Shown in pieces: positions 1 through 6,029 of a stretch of 6,909 nt of DNA; within the stretch, counting starts at the first letter, position 1; each line of letters opens with the position of its first letter. The position numbers and the translations under genes are program-made. The DNA comes from Methanobacterium sp. Its GTDB lineage: Archaea > Methanobacteriota > Methanobacteria > Methanobacteriales > Methanobacteriaceae. The stretch covers positions 1 to 6,909 of the forward strand of contig PLXT01000058.1 in NCBI GenBank assembly GCA_003151535.1. The letters are read 5' to 3'. Below the pieces are notes generated by a model that searched no databases, had not been told where the DNA came from, and saw only the letters and a program-made list of their open reading frames with translations.

Positions 1-168
1 TACTATTCAACTACTAGAATAACAACAGTAGGTAAAGTCGAAAGTTTCACCAACGAAGAAATCAAAGTTAAATGCTTAGAAACAACAAATTTCACCTATT
101 ATAAACCCAAATCAGGTAATATAACTAAAATAAGCAATAGAACATATTATCAAACACTATACAGATAA
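1..168 (+). CDS. 3' end of an unidentified, probably exported protein (partial)
   Basis: Frame 1 is open from the first base to a TAA at 166-168, giving the last 55 residues of a protein that begins outside the window; the other two plus frames close within the first 21 bases. The fragment is rich in Thr, Asn, Tyr and Lys and has three N-x-T sequons (NFT, NIT, NRT at fragment residues 30, 40 and 46). This suits an archaeal cell-surface or secreted protein, since such sites are used for N-glycosylation outside the cell. It ends YYQTLYR with no membrane anchor. A T9 run follows 8 bases after the stop, as expected for the end of an archaeal transcript, and the next gene is convergent. I do not recognise the family; the surface location is inferred from composition alone. 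Confidence 0.6.
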   Translation, partial: YYSTTRITTVGKVESFTNEEIKVKCLETTNFTYYKPKSGNITKISNRTYYQTLYR

Positions 169-176
169 TTTAATTA

Positions 177-185
177 TTTTTTTTT
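177..185 (+). terminator. T9 tract, archaeal-type terminator for the left-edge gene
   Basis: An uninterrupted run of nine T lies 8 bases beyond the TAA of the partial plus-strand gene. Archaeal RNA polymerase terminates at U-rich tracts without needing a hairpin, and no stable stem precedes this one. Confidence 0.55.
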
Positions 186-230
186 ATTCGGATATTTTTA
201 AAAAAAATATAAATATTAGAATCTATGATT

Positions 231-245
231 AAAAAGAACCAAAAA
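231..245 (-). terminator. Double T5 tract, terminator for the zinc-ribbon/M14-like gene
   Basis: Read on the minus strand the segment is CTTTTTGGTTCTTTTT, two T5 runs starting about 24 bases after the stop codon of the gene at 269-1120. Together with the T9 tract on the other strand it insulates the two convergent genes. An 8-bp hairpin at 259-280 lies just before it. Confidence 0.45.
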
Positions 246-258
246 GAATATAATATTA

Positions 259-280
259 AAATCTCTTATTATAGAGATTT
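259..280 (-). repeat. Perfect 8-bp inverted repeat, 6-base loop, over a stop codon
   Basis: AAATCTCT (259-266) and AGAGATTT (273-280) are perfectly complementary around a 6-base loop TATTAT. The TAA stop of the zinc-ribbon/M14-like gene (269-271) lies in the loop. Downstream on the minus strand are T-rich runs, so it may assist termination or protect the 3' end of the mRNA. An inverted repeat with the same stem and loop size sits at the SPFH gene stop (4993-5014). Confidence 0.5.
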
Positions 281-1120
281 ATAAACAGCAGCAAGTAACT
301 TAGTAGAGTTCTGATAAACATCAGAATCAGGGAGCCATTCTGGAATCTCATAAACAAATACTGGTGTTCCTGTTGCAACTATTGGATCATCAACTTGCTG
401 TATAGATGTTCCTTCAGGTTGTTGATTTGTATTTCTGGTGAAATAATTGAAACTTGGAAAAATATTATGGACTGATTGACCTAATGTAATAGATTTAGAA
501 TCCATACTTGGAGTTGCAATGTAATATCCATCACTACCGTATCCCCTCTCATGGTCGTGGACAATTATCACCAAACTATAATGTGATTTTTTAATATCTG
601 GTATCACATACTGAGCAACCAGATCTTGACCATTAGCACGTCCAACCGAGAAGTCCTGTGGATCCTTTGTAACATTAACTTGATAATTCACAATTTCAAC
701 ATTATGAGCTTGTGAATATGATTTTACAACACCGGGCAAAACTTCTTTAGCAGAAATTTCCCTCGGATGCATACCAGTTACAACCGCAATTACAGGACCT
801 GTATCACCCGGATGTGAATAGACCACCTTAGAAACAGTACCTAAACTATTCGAGCCTAATAAGGTTGTTGAATAACCAGCATTACCCCATGTCAAAGCAA
901 ATGCTATTAGAATAATAGGGATTATTATCAATGCATAAAATTTTAATCCCCTTTTCCCCTTCTTTGGCTTACCCTGTGGATTATTTTTATAAAAATCTTT
1001 AAGGTTTTTATAAACTGTTAGCTTTTCACCGCAGTCACAAGTATCATCAAAATCTTCAGGAGATTCACCTGGCTGAAGCTCATAACACTTACCACATTTG
1101 TCACAGCATAAATAGGTCAC
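269..1120 (-). CDS. Membrane protein: N-terminal zinc ribbon, one TM helix, external M14-like metallohydrolase domain
   Basis: The product has 283 residues with the chosen start. Residues 4-35 form a zinc ribbon with C6-x2-C9 and C28-x-C30 and the sequence YELQPGESPEDFD, an arrangement I recall from methanogen proteins. Basic residues 51-59 precede one hydrophobic helix at about 60-77, so the ribbon should be cytoplasmic and the rest external. The external domain resembles M14 carboxypeptidase / AstE-like enzymes: an HxxE in TGMHPREIS (H118, E121), GRANGQDL near 160, HDH (188-190) as third-ligand candidate, and VYEIPEW (E258), about 70 residues later, where M14 has its catalytic Glu. The usual DLNR motif reads DLVA. 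Activity and substrate are unknown; a pseudomurein or exported peptide target is only a guess. The start is GTG at 1118-1120, 8 bases after GGAGG; the longer frame from TTG at 1135 would run through that ribosome site. It appears monocistronic. Confidence 0.75.
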   Translation of the reverse strand: MTYLCCDKCGKCYELQPGESPEDFDDTCDCGEKLTVYKNLKDFYKNNPQGKPKKGKRGLKFYALIIIPIILIAFALTWGNAGYSTTLLGSNSLGTVSKVVYSHPGDTGPVIAVVTGMHPREISAKEVLPGVVKSYSQAHNVEIVNYQVNVTKDPQDFSVGRANGQDLVAQYVIPDIKKSHYSLVIIVHDHERGYGSDGYYIATPSMDSKSITLGQSVHNIFPSFNYFTRNTNQQPEGTSIQQVDDPIVATGTPVFVYEIPEWLPDSDVYQNSTKLLAAVYKSL

Positions 1121-1128
1121 TAAACAAT

Positions 1129-1133
1129 CCTCC
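1129..1133 (-). promoter_or_regulatory. Shine-Dalgarno GGAGG that fixes the GTG start at 1120
   Basis: GGAGG on the minus strand is followed by 8 bases and then GTG (1120-1118). The resulting N-terminus, (M)TYLCCDKC, begins right at the zinc ribbon. The upstream TTG (1135-1133) would overlap this site and has no SD of its own. Confidence 0.65.
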
Positions 1134-1176
1134 AATAAAAAACAAACACATTATAGTAGAAATAATTTTTTCTTAT

Positions 1177-1186
1177 TACATAAACA
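1177..1186 (-). promoter_or_regulatory. Possible TATA box for the zinc-ribbon/M14-like gene
   Basis: The minus strand reads GTTTATGTAA here, close to the archaeal TTTATATA-type box. It lies about 60 bases before the GTG start, so transcription about 25 bases downstream would leave a leader of some 35 bases. The AT-rich background makes chance matches common. Confidence 0.3.
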
Positions 1187-1343
1187 TTTGAATTCTGAAT
1201 TCTAACTTTATAATTAGCACTGGTTAAAATATAACCTTTGATAATTCTATAAAGTAGAATATACTCCATTTATTATACATATAGTTTTGCTAAAATCAAT
1301 TTAATTAATGACTTATTTTGTAATACTTAAAAATATTGTGAAT

Positions 1344-2762
1344 TTAAATTTTCTTTACAAGTTCCATTATATGCCATAGTAAATGGGCTAAAAACGGCTC
1401 CTGTGAAGGCAGTCTTCTAGCACAGGTCCTTGCACAATCCTTGCAATATCCTTTACATAACTCAATATCTCTTTTAACAGTTTTGATTTCTGTTCTTGGA
1501 GCATATTTTACATATATAGGGATACCAAGTAAGATTAATCCAATTCCAGTTATAATTTGATTAAATGAACACTGGGACATTATATAAAACGTTATAATAA
1601 TGCCAATAATTGGTATAAATCTTGGAAGCTTTATACCTCCACCTATCTTCTTTCGAAGTGGAAATACAGATATGCAAGTGACCAAATAACAGAATAGCAT
1701 TGTAAAAACTGAAAGGATAATTAGCTGGCTTATGGTACCAAATATAGCCGCGAATAAAGTTACAGTACTCTGCACCAACAATGCTATATATGGTGTGTTG
1801 TATTTGGGATGAATTTTAGCAAAGAAATGTGGAAACAGACCATCCCCTGCCATGGCATATGGAATTCTTGCAGAACATAATATACCTGCTTCATCAGAAC
1901 CTGAAATAGAAAATAGAGCACCCACAGTCAAAATAATAGCACCTAATGTTCCCATAATTGCAAATCCTGCTAAAGATAAAGGTGCGGTAGCAACAGAAAG
2001 CTTCATCCACGGTACCGCTCCTAAAACTACAAAATTGGTTATCACATAAAATAATGTGATTACAGCCATACCAACACCTATAGCCAATGGAATTGTCTTT
2101 TTAGCATTAATTATTTCATCTGCAGGAACTGTGACCAGTTCAAATCCAATATAAGCCCAGAATATAAGTACTAAAGCACTTCCCATTCCACTAAACCCTA
2201 ATGGGGCAAATGGTGTGAAATTCGATAGTAAGATTGATGGCTTCATAATAAAGAAAATTATCCCTACAACTGTAAACAACAGTATAGGTGCAATTTTCAG
2301 GATAGTTAATATATCATTGGCTTTTCCAGCTTGTTTTACTCCAAAAAGATTTATAACAGTCAATAATAGAACAAACAAAATTTTAATTATTATTTGGATA
2401 TATTGAGGTATGTTAGGATAGAAAAATGCTAAATAAGCCACAAATGCCAGGGGAAATACTGCTATTGCACTCCATTCAGCAATAAGTAGTGACCATCCCG
2501 AAAGAAAACCCCAAAAATCTCCAAAAGCCTCTTTAGCATATGCGTAAGGGCCTCCAACTTTGGGTAAGATTGATGATGCTTCAGCAAAGCATAATGCTAT
2601 GGTTATAGCCATAAGTCCCGCAAGAACCCAAGCTAAAAGGGATGCCGGTCCTAAAAATCCTGCTCCAAATGAAGCAGCTATGTAAATATCAGCCCCTACA
2701 ATTGCTCCGATAACTAGATTCATGACCTCAAAAAGTCCTAAACCATTCTTCAAATATGACAT
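1344..2762 (-). CDS. APC-superfamily amino acid permease with cysteine-rich C-terminal tail
   Basis: A 472-residue secondary transporter of the amino acid-polyamine-organocation (APC) superfamily, which imports or exchanges amino acids or related amines across the cytoplasmic membrane. About 12 hydrophobic helices are visible. Family marks are GAIVGADIYIAASFG in helix 1 (residues about 19-33), PKVGGPYAYAKEAFG (67-81), FWAYIGFELV with ADEIINAKKTIP (201-226) in helix 6, and GDGLFPHFFAKIHPKYNTPY (306-325). The usual helix-1 GxGIF loop here reads GADIY, placing Asp25 near the expected substrate site. The last 45 residues are a hydrophilic tail with C436-x3-C440-x2-C443-x3-C447 and H460-x3-H464, not normal for this family. 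The start chosen is ATG at 2762: GGAG lies 6 bases before it, while the longer frame from ATG 2774 (MELS added) has no SD. No partner gene adjoins it; substrate cannot be told from sequence. Confidence 0.88.
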   Translation of the reverse strand: MSYLKNGLGLFEVMNLVIGAIVGADIYIAASFGAGFLGPASLLAWVLAGLMAITIALCFAEASSILPKVGGPYAYAKEAFGDFWGFLSGWSLLIAEWSAIAVFPLAFVAYLAFFYPNIPQYIQIIIKILFVLLLTVINLFGVKQAGKANDILTILKIAPILLFTVVGIIFFIMKPSILLSNFTPFAPLGFSGMGSALVLIFWAYIGFELVTVPADEIINAKKTIPLAIGVGMAVITLFYVITNFVVLGAVPWMKLSVATAPLSLAGFAIMGTLGAIILTVGALFSISGSDEAGILCSARIPYAMAGDGLFPHFFAKIHPKYNTPYIALLVQSTVTLFAAIFGTISQLIILSVFTMLFCYLVTCISVFPLRKKIGGGIKLPRFIPIIGIIITFYIMSQCSFNQIITGIGLILLGIPIYVKYAPRTEIKTVKRDIELCKGYCKDCARTCARRLPSQEPFLAHLLWHIMELVKKI

Positions 2763-2768
2763 AGATAA

Positions 2769-2772
2769 CTCC
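2769..2772 (-). promoter_or_regulatory. Shine-Dalgarno GGAG favouring the ATG at 2762
   Basis: The minus strand reads GGAG-TTATCT-ATG, a 6-base spacing to the ATG at 2762-2760, and GGAGTTATC partly mimics the full anti-16S match GGAGGTGATC. The alternative ATG at 2774 is preceded by TGTTAAAACTTA with no SD. Confidence 0.5.
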
Positions 2773-2824
2773 ATTAAGTTTTAACAGCTTTGTTTAATAT
2801 TTTATTGTTCTTAAATGTATCAGA

Positions 2825-2833
2825 TTTTATAAG
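2825..2833 (-). promoter_or_regulatory. Possible TATA box for the APC permease
   Basis: The minus strand reads CTTATAAAA, similar to an archaeal TATA box, about 65 bases before the preferred start codon. Initiation some 25 bases downstream would give a leader of about 40 bases. This is inference from position and composition only. Confidence 0.35.
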
Positions 2834-2889
2834 AGATAGAATAAAGTAATTAATTACCAAATATTACATATGTACAGTTTAAAAAGAGA

Positions 2890-3008
2890 TAGAAGGATAT
2901 TTAAGAAATAAATGAATTTTAACCTAATTCAGGGTATCATGGTCTTATATTTGAACTGGTAATACTAAAAAGATTGGAAACTAAACCAAAGGTTATTAGA
3001 AGGATATT
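2890..3008. repeat. Two copies of TAGAAGGATATT, 107 bases apart
   Basis: The 12-mer TAGAAGGATATT occurs at 2890-2901 and 2997-3008 in the intergenic region upstream of the APC permease. Each copy is followed by a TTTAA-containing segment. It could be a paired regulator site or simple duplication; no further copies were noticed in the window. Confidence 0.35.
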
Positions 3009-3063
3009 ATTTAAAACGAAGACAAAAATCCATAGAATCTATTTTAAAATAAAATATAATGAG

Positions 3064-3076
3064 TTTAACTGTTAAA
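3064..3076. repeat. 13-base dyad TTTAAC-T-GTTAAA
   Basis: A perfect 6+1+6 palindrome lies 53-65 bases downstream of the ABC permease stop. The size suits a dimeric regulator site, but AT-only dyads of this length arise by chance in such DNA. Confidence 0.25.
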
Positions 3077-3128
3077 AAGTATGTATTATATGGTATAAAT
3101 GAAATTTATATCTTATTTTCCATTTAAT

Positions 3129-3866
3129 TCATTGCCAGTTGGTGAGTATCTCTTCCCTGTTGAAAGTGAGTGTGCTTATGTAAAAAAGTATCAGATCAAC
3201 TGTCAACAGAATGGCCGAAATGATTAGCAAATTATTCACATGTAGTGCAATATATCCAATCTCACTCAGGATGTAGATACCAAAGAATGGAATAATAATT
3301 AATTGTCCCAGCTGCTGGGCAGTACGTACATCATTTACTCTCGCAGATAAAATAACACCCAACTCAACCGACAGTAGACAAGCAAGTGGAGTAACCACAA
3401 ACATCATTACAGCCATGTCCCAATTTGGAAAAAAGAAATATCCCAATGAGTTGTAAGTGATTTTATCAATAAGAACCATGAATATGATAAAACCAATATA
3501 TATTGCAACGATAGAAGGTAAAAATGAAGCGAAACATTTTCCCAACAAAATTTCACCATCTGTTGTTGGTGTTGCAAGAAGAGGCTCGATACTCTTTTGA
3601 ACTTTCTCACCAATTAAACTGTAAGATGCGATTACTGTTGTAATGGATGCAGCTAATATTACAAAGAAGAATAGAAAAGCATTCAAGATAGGGGGAAGTA
3701 CAGAGGAAGGTATAGTTCCACTAGCAGAACCAGATACACCAATTGTTAACGGAAGACCAATCGAAAATAATAATGGTAAAAGAACAACAGAATAGATAAC
3801 ACTCTTTTTTTTTCGGAATATACTGAAGTCCTTGGTTGCAATAACCCATGATTTCCAGAGTTTCAT
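3129..3866 (-). CDS. ABC-2 type exporter, membrane subunit
   Basis: A 245-residue integral membrane subunit of an ABC-2 (NatB/DrrB-like) exporter. Six hydrophobic segments lie at about 23-44, 59-83, 111-132, 150-173, 186-208 and 211-233. After helix 2 comes GEKVQKSIEPLLATP (residues 86-100), the conserved cytoplasmic coupling segment that ABC-2 permeases place against their ATPase. It should dimerise in the membrane and work with the ATPase encoded just upstream. The start is ATG at 3866-3864, which forms a TGATG overlap with the ATPase stop, so translation is probably coupled. A TTG one codon earlier (3869) also keeps the frame but is less likely. The short length and single copy fit a homodimeric permease. 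The transported substrate (ion, lipid, drug or peptide) cannot be deduced, and no immunity or biosynthesis gene adjoins it. Confidence 0.87.
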   Translation of the reverse strand: MKLWKSWVIATKDFSIFRKKKSVIYSVVLLPLLFSIGLPLTIGVSGSASGTIPSSVLPPILNAFLFFFVILAASITTVIASYSLIGEKVQKSIEPLLATPTTDGEILLGKCFASFLPSIVAIYIGFIIFMVLIDKITYNSLGYFFFPNWDMAVMMFVVTPLACLLSVELGVILSARVNDVRTAQQLGQLIIIPFFGIYILSEIGYIALHVNNLLIISAILLTVDLILFYISTLTFNREEILTNWQ

Positions 3867-4783
3867 CAACTTTTCCCCACAAATTTCAGGTAAGCATCTT
3901 CTAAAGTCGGACTTAATTCAGTAACATACTGAACATGTCCACCTGCACCTACAATAGCATTCACTATTTCAGGATTTTCGATTTCAGGATTTACAACATC
4001 AATAATTATCCTATTTTCCTCACGAACAATTCTCCTATTTATCAAACTACCTAAAGCTGTTAAGATCGAATCAGTAACTTGTTCTAACTGAATAACGGTC
4101 TTTTTTCCCCATAAAGATTCTTCAAGCTCTTTTGGAGTTCCTATTACCTTCAGTTTGGTGTTTAATATTCCGATTTTGTCACAGATACGTTGTGCTTCAT
4201 CAAGGTTGTGTGTGTTTAAAAAAATAGTTTTCTTCTCTTTTTTTAACTCCAGAATAAAATCTCTAACAATTTTGGATGATTCAGGGTCTAGGTTTACTGT
4301 TGGCTCATCCAGAAACAGTATCTCGGGATCATGAATCAGGGCACGTGCAATAGCAATTTTTTGTTTCATTCCCTTAGAAAATGTTCCAACAAGAACATCC
4401 CTTTTATCCCAAATTCCCAACATCCCAAGCAAACGTTCAATATTTTCTTTTCTCTGTGATTTTGAACATTCATAAAGTTTTCCATAAAAATCGAGGTTTT
4501 TATATGCACTTAATTCACCATAAAGACCTACATTATCAGGTACCAATCCAATAATTTTTCTGATCTTTAAAGAATCCTTATCTTTACTAACGTCATAATC
4601 AGCTATATGAGCTTCACCACTAGTCTTGGATATCAGGCAACTGAGCATTCTCACAGTTGTTGTCTTTCCAGCACCATTAGGGCCAAGAAAACCGAAAATC
4701 TCACCTTTTTCAACATGAAAAGTTACATTATCCACAGCCTTAACATCACCAAACTTCCGTGTAAGATTCACAGCATCAATCAC
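3866..4783 (-). CDS. ABC-2 type exporter, ATP-binding subunit
   Basis: A 305-residue cytoplasmic ATPase that powers the adjacent ABC-2 permease. In order: Walker A GPNGAGKT (residues 34-41), a Q-loop region GLVPDNVGLYGEL (79-91), signature FSKGMKQK (135-142), Walker B ILFLDEP (155-161), D-loop NLDP (164-167) and switch His192 in NTHNLDEA. The signature is the SKGMKQ form that replaces LSGGQ in NatA/DrrA-like ATPases. The Q-loop glutamine appears as Asp83, and the D-loop region reads PTVNLDP instead of the usual TNGLDP. After about residue 225 comes a C-terminal extension typical of the DrrA-like group, ending in LSPTLEDAYLKFV. The start is GTG at 4783-4781; an in-frame TGA lies three codons upstream, and GAG-x2-TGAT just before it can pair with 16S rRNA. 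Its stop overlaps the permease start, making this the first gene of a two-gene operon. Confidence 0.93.
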   Translation of the reverse strand: MIDAVNLTRKFGDVKAVDNVTFHVEKGEIFGFLGPNGAGKTTTVRMLSCLISKTSGEAHIADYDVSKDKDSLKIRKIIGLVPDNVGLYGELSAYKNLDFYGKLYECSKSQRKENIERLLGMLGIWDKRDVLVGTFSKGMKQKIAIARALIHDPEILFLDEPTVNLDPESSKIVRDFILELKKEKKTIFLNTHNLDEAQRICDKIGILNTKLKVIGTPKELEESLWGKKTVIQLEQVTDSILTALGSLINRRIVREENRIIIDVVNPEIENPEIVNAIVGAGGHVQYVTELSPTLEDAYLKFVGKS

Positions 4784-4843
4784 AATGCATCAGCTCTCAA
4801 CAGTAGATATCCTAAACCATATAAGTCCAAACTCTCTATGATA

Positions 4844-4855
4844 CTATATTTTTGT
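4844..4855 (-). promoter_or_regulatory. Possible TATA box for the ABC exporter operon
   Basis: The minus strand reads AAAAATATAGTA, about 60 bases before the GTG start, which would allow a leader near 35-40 bases. A second candidate, CTTATATGG at 4817-4825, is closer and would leave a leader of only about 10 bases. The choice between them is uncertain. Confidence 0.3.
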
Positions 4856-4903
4856 GTCATGTAATGTCCTTATCAAATACTCAGAATATCTGTTTGAACT
4901 AGA

Positions 4904-4920
4904 TTTTTTTCTAAAAAAAA
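4904..4920 (-). terminator. T8 tract with A/T inverted repeat downstream of the SPFH gene
   Basis: On the minus strand T8 (4920-4913), then AG, then A7 (4910-4904) form a small A/T inverted repeat about 93 bases after the SPFH stop and ahead of the exporter promoter. A U8 run is a plausible archaeal terminator for the SPFH transcript. Confidence 0.4.
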
Positions 4921-4992
4921 GAATTTATGGGAATTTAAATTATGATATCCTAATTTAAACTCCGATTTTATGTATTTAACCATTTATTAATC

Positions 4993-5014
4993 AAACAGAA
5001 TTTTGGTTCTGTTT
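4993..5014 (-). repeat. Perfect 8-bp inverted repeat, 6-base loop, at the SPFH stop codon
   Basis: AAACAGAA (4993-5000) and TTCTGTTT (5007-5014) pair perfectly around the loop TTTTGG. The outer arm covers two bases of the TAA stop (5013-5015). The minus strand has no T run directly after it, so it is not a bacterial-style terminator; it may stabilise the mRNA end. Stem and loop sizes match the repeat at 259-280. Confidence 0.5.
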
Positions 5015-5939
5015 ATTTCTCTTCGGGTTTTTTAGCTTCCATATTTTCAGTTTTTGAAGGTTCGCTTGCTCCCTCTTTAGGGGTTTTAAGCAGGTCTAAA
5101 ACTGCTTTAGGTTGGTTACTTGTTACTTCATCATTTTTTAATGGATCTAAATTTTTTCTAGGAGTGGTGGCTTCTGCATTTTCTGTTTTGAGGAAATTTG
5201 ATATGTCAGTTATACTGTTCATGAGTGGAGCTGGGAATATTATAGTAGAGTTTTTCTCGACAGCTATCTGGTTTAATACCTGCATGATCCTGAGCTGTAA
5301 TGCAATTGGATGCTCAGATATAATATCTGCTGCCTCACCTAATTTAGCTGCAGATAAATATTCACCGTCAGCAGCAATGATTTTAGCTCTTTTTTCCCTC
5401 TCAGCCTCAGCCTGTAATCCTATTACACGTTTCATGTTTTCTGGAAGTGTAATATCTTTAATTTCAACAGTAGTTACACTAATACCCCATGGTTCACTAT
5501 GGTTGTCTATGAGCTCTTTTATTCTAAGATTTATTTTAGGTGTTTCTGAAAGTATCTCATCCAGATTGAACTGACCAACAACACTCCTGACAGTTGTCTG
5601 GGATATCTGATTCACAGCTCTCGTATAATTTTCTACTTCAACAACTGCTTTGTAGGGGTCCACAATTTTAAAGTAGGCCACTGCAGCCACATCTATTGAA
5701 ACGTTATCTTCTGTAATAATTTTCTGAGATTGAATTGGCATGGTTATTATCTGTAATGAAGGTTTAACCATACGATCCACTAGTGGTATTATTATTCGCA
5801 ATCCCGGTTCCTTAATTCCAATTACCTTACCAAGACGGAATACAACACCCCTTTCGTATTGATTTACTATTCTTATTGAAAGTCCCAGAATAATTAAAAT
5901 TATAATTACAACAATGACTGTTGTTATTGGATCTACCAT
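5013..5939 (-). CDS. Stomatin-like SPFH/band 7 membrane protein
   Basis: A 308-residue member of the SPFH (stomatin, prohibitin, flotillin, HflK/C) superfamily, close to the slipin/stomatin group. These proteins form membrane-attached oligomers that organise membrane microdomains or hold proteases. A single hydrophobic helix is at about residues 5-24. The SPFH domain follows from NQYERGVVFRLGKV (26-39), through ITEDNVSIDVAAVAYFKI (75-92), QISQTTVRSVVGQFNLDEIL (111-130) and WGISVTTVEIKDITLPE (151-167), to the Ala/Glu-rich AEAEREKRAKIIAADGE (177-193) that forms a coiled coil. STIIFPAP (231-238) ends the conserved part. Residues from about 250 are a charged, Pro/Lys/Glu-rich tail with a partly repeated KTENxEA element. 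Such genes often sit beside an NfeD protease gene; none is seen here. The ATG start has GGAGG 9 bases upstream. Confidence 0.92.
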   Translation of the reverse strand: MVDPITTVIVVIIILIILGLSIRIVNQYERGVVFRLGKVIGIKEPGLRIIIPLVDRMVKPSLQIITMPIQSQKIITEDNVSIDVAAVAYFKIVDPYKAVVEVENYTRAVNQISQTTVRSVVGQFNLDEILSETPKINLRIKELIDNHSEPWGISVTTVEIKDITLPENMKRVIGLQAEAEREKRAKIIAADGEYLSAAKLGEAADIISEHPIALQLRIMQVLNQIAVEKNSTIIFPAPLMNSITDISNFLKTENAEATTPRKNLDPLKNDEVTSNQPKAVLDLLKTPKEGASEPSKTENMEAKKPEEK

Positions 5940-5948
5940 ATTGTTTAA

Positions 5949-5953
5949 CCTCC
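5949..5953 (-). promoter_or_regulatory. Shine-Dalgarno GGAGG for the SPFH gene
   Basis: The minus strand reads GGAGG-TTAAACAAT-ATG, a 9-base spacing to the ATG at 5939-5937. It supports that start codon. Confidence 0.65.
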
Positions 5954-5997
5954 ATATTCATCAAATTTGGTTCATTTAATATTATGGTCTTTAATCC

Positions 5998-6008
5998 TTT
6001 TATAAATT
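5998..6008 (-). promoter_or_regulatory. TATA box for the SPFH gene
   Basis: The minus strand reads AATTTATAAAA, a close match to the archaeal TATA box, about 63 bases before the ATG. Initiation near 5977 would leave a leader of about 38 bases that contains the GGAGG. This gives the SPFH gene its own promoter in the 90-base gap after the reductive activase gene. Confidence 0.5.
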
Positions 6009-6029
6009 ATGATGATACTATTCTAAAGT

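Larger units (their letters stand above)
2775..3128. other. Gene-free AT-rich intergenic region (about 350 bp)
   Basis: This lies between the ABC permease stop and the APC permease start. It should hold the end of the exporter transcript and the promoter of the APC gene. No frame on either strand codes for a convincing protein: the longest ATG frame noticed is 22 codons (3059-3127, plus) with no SD. A 12-base direct repeat (2890-2901 and 2997-3008) and a 13-base dyad TTTAACTGTTAAA (3064-3076) are visible. On the minus strand a T5 run at 3074-3078 followed by T-rich sequence to about 3040 could end the exporter transcript, but it is weak. I see no tRNA or structured RNA. Confidence 0.6.

Noticed and set aside
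1852..2406. Two plus-strand frames of 63-65 codons
   Set aside because: Both are antisense to the APC permease helices and have no recognisable features.
3059..3127. 22-codon plus-strand frame in the intergenic gap
   Set aside because: It has no SD, no neighbour on that strand and a length expected by chance.
3407..3613. 68-codon minus-strand frame inside the ABC permease
   Set aside because: It is an alternative frame of the permease gene, whose own frame shows the ABC-2 motif and six helices.
4607..4864. 85-codon plus-strand open frame
   Set aside because: It overlaps the start of the ABC ATPase gene antisense, covers Walker A, has no SD and looks like a shadow.
259..5014. Hairpins as CRISPR or mobile-element ends
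   Set aside because: There are only two, with different sequences, no spacers, no target duplication and no transposase or cas gene.
5164..5574. 136-codon plus-strand open frame
   Set aside because: It lies wholly inside the SPFH gene on the opposite strand, and the minus-strand product has a clear family match.
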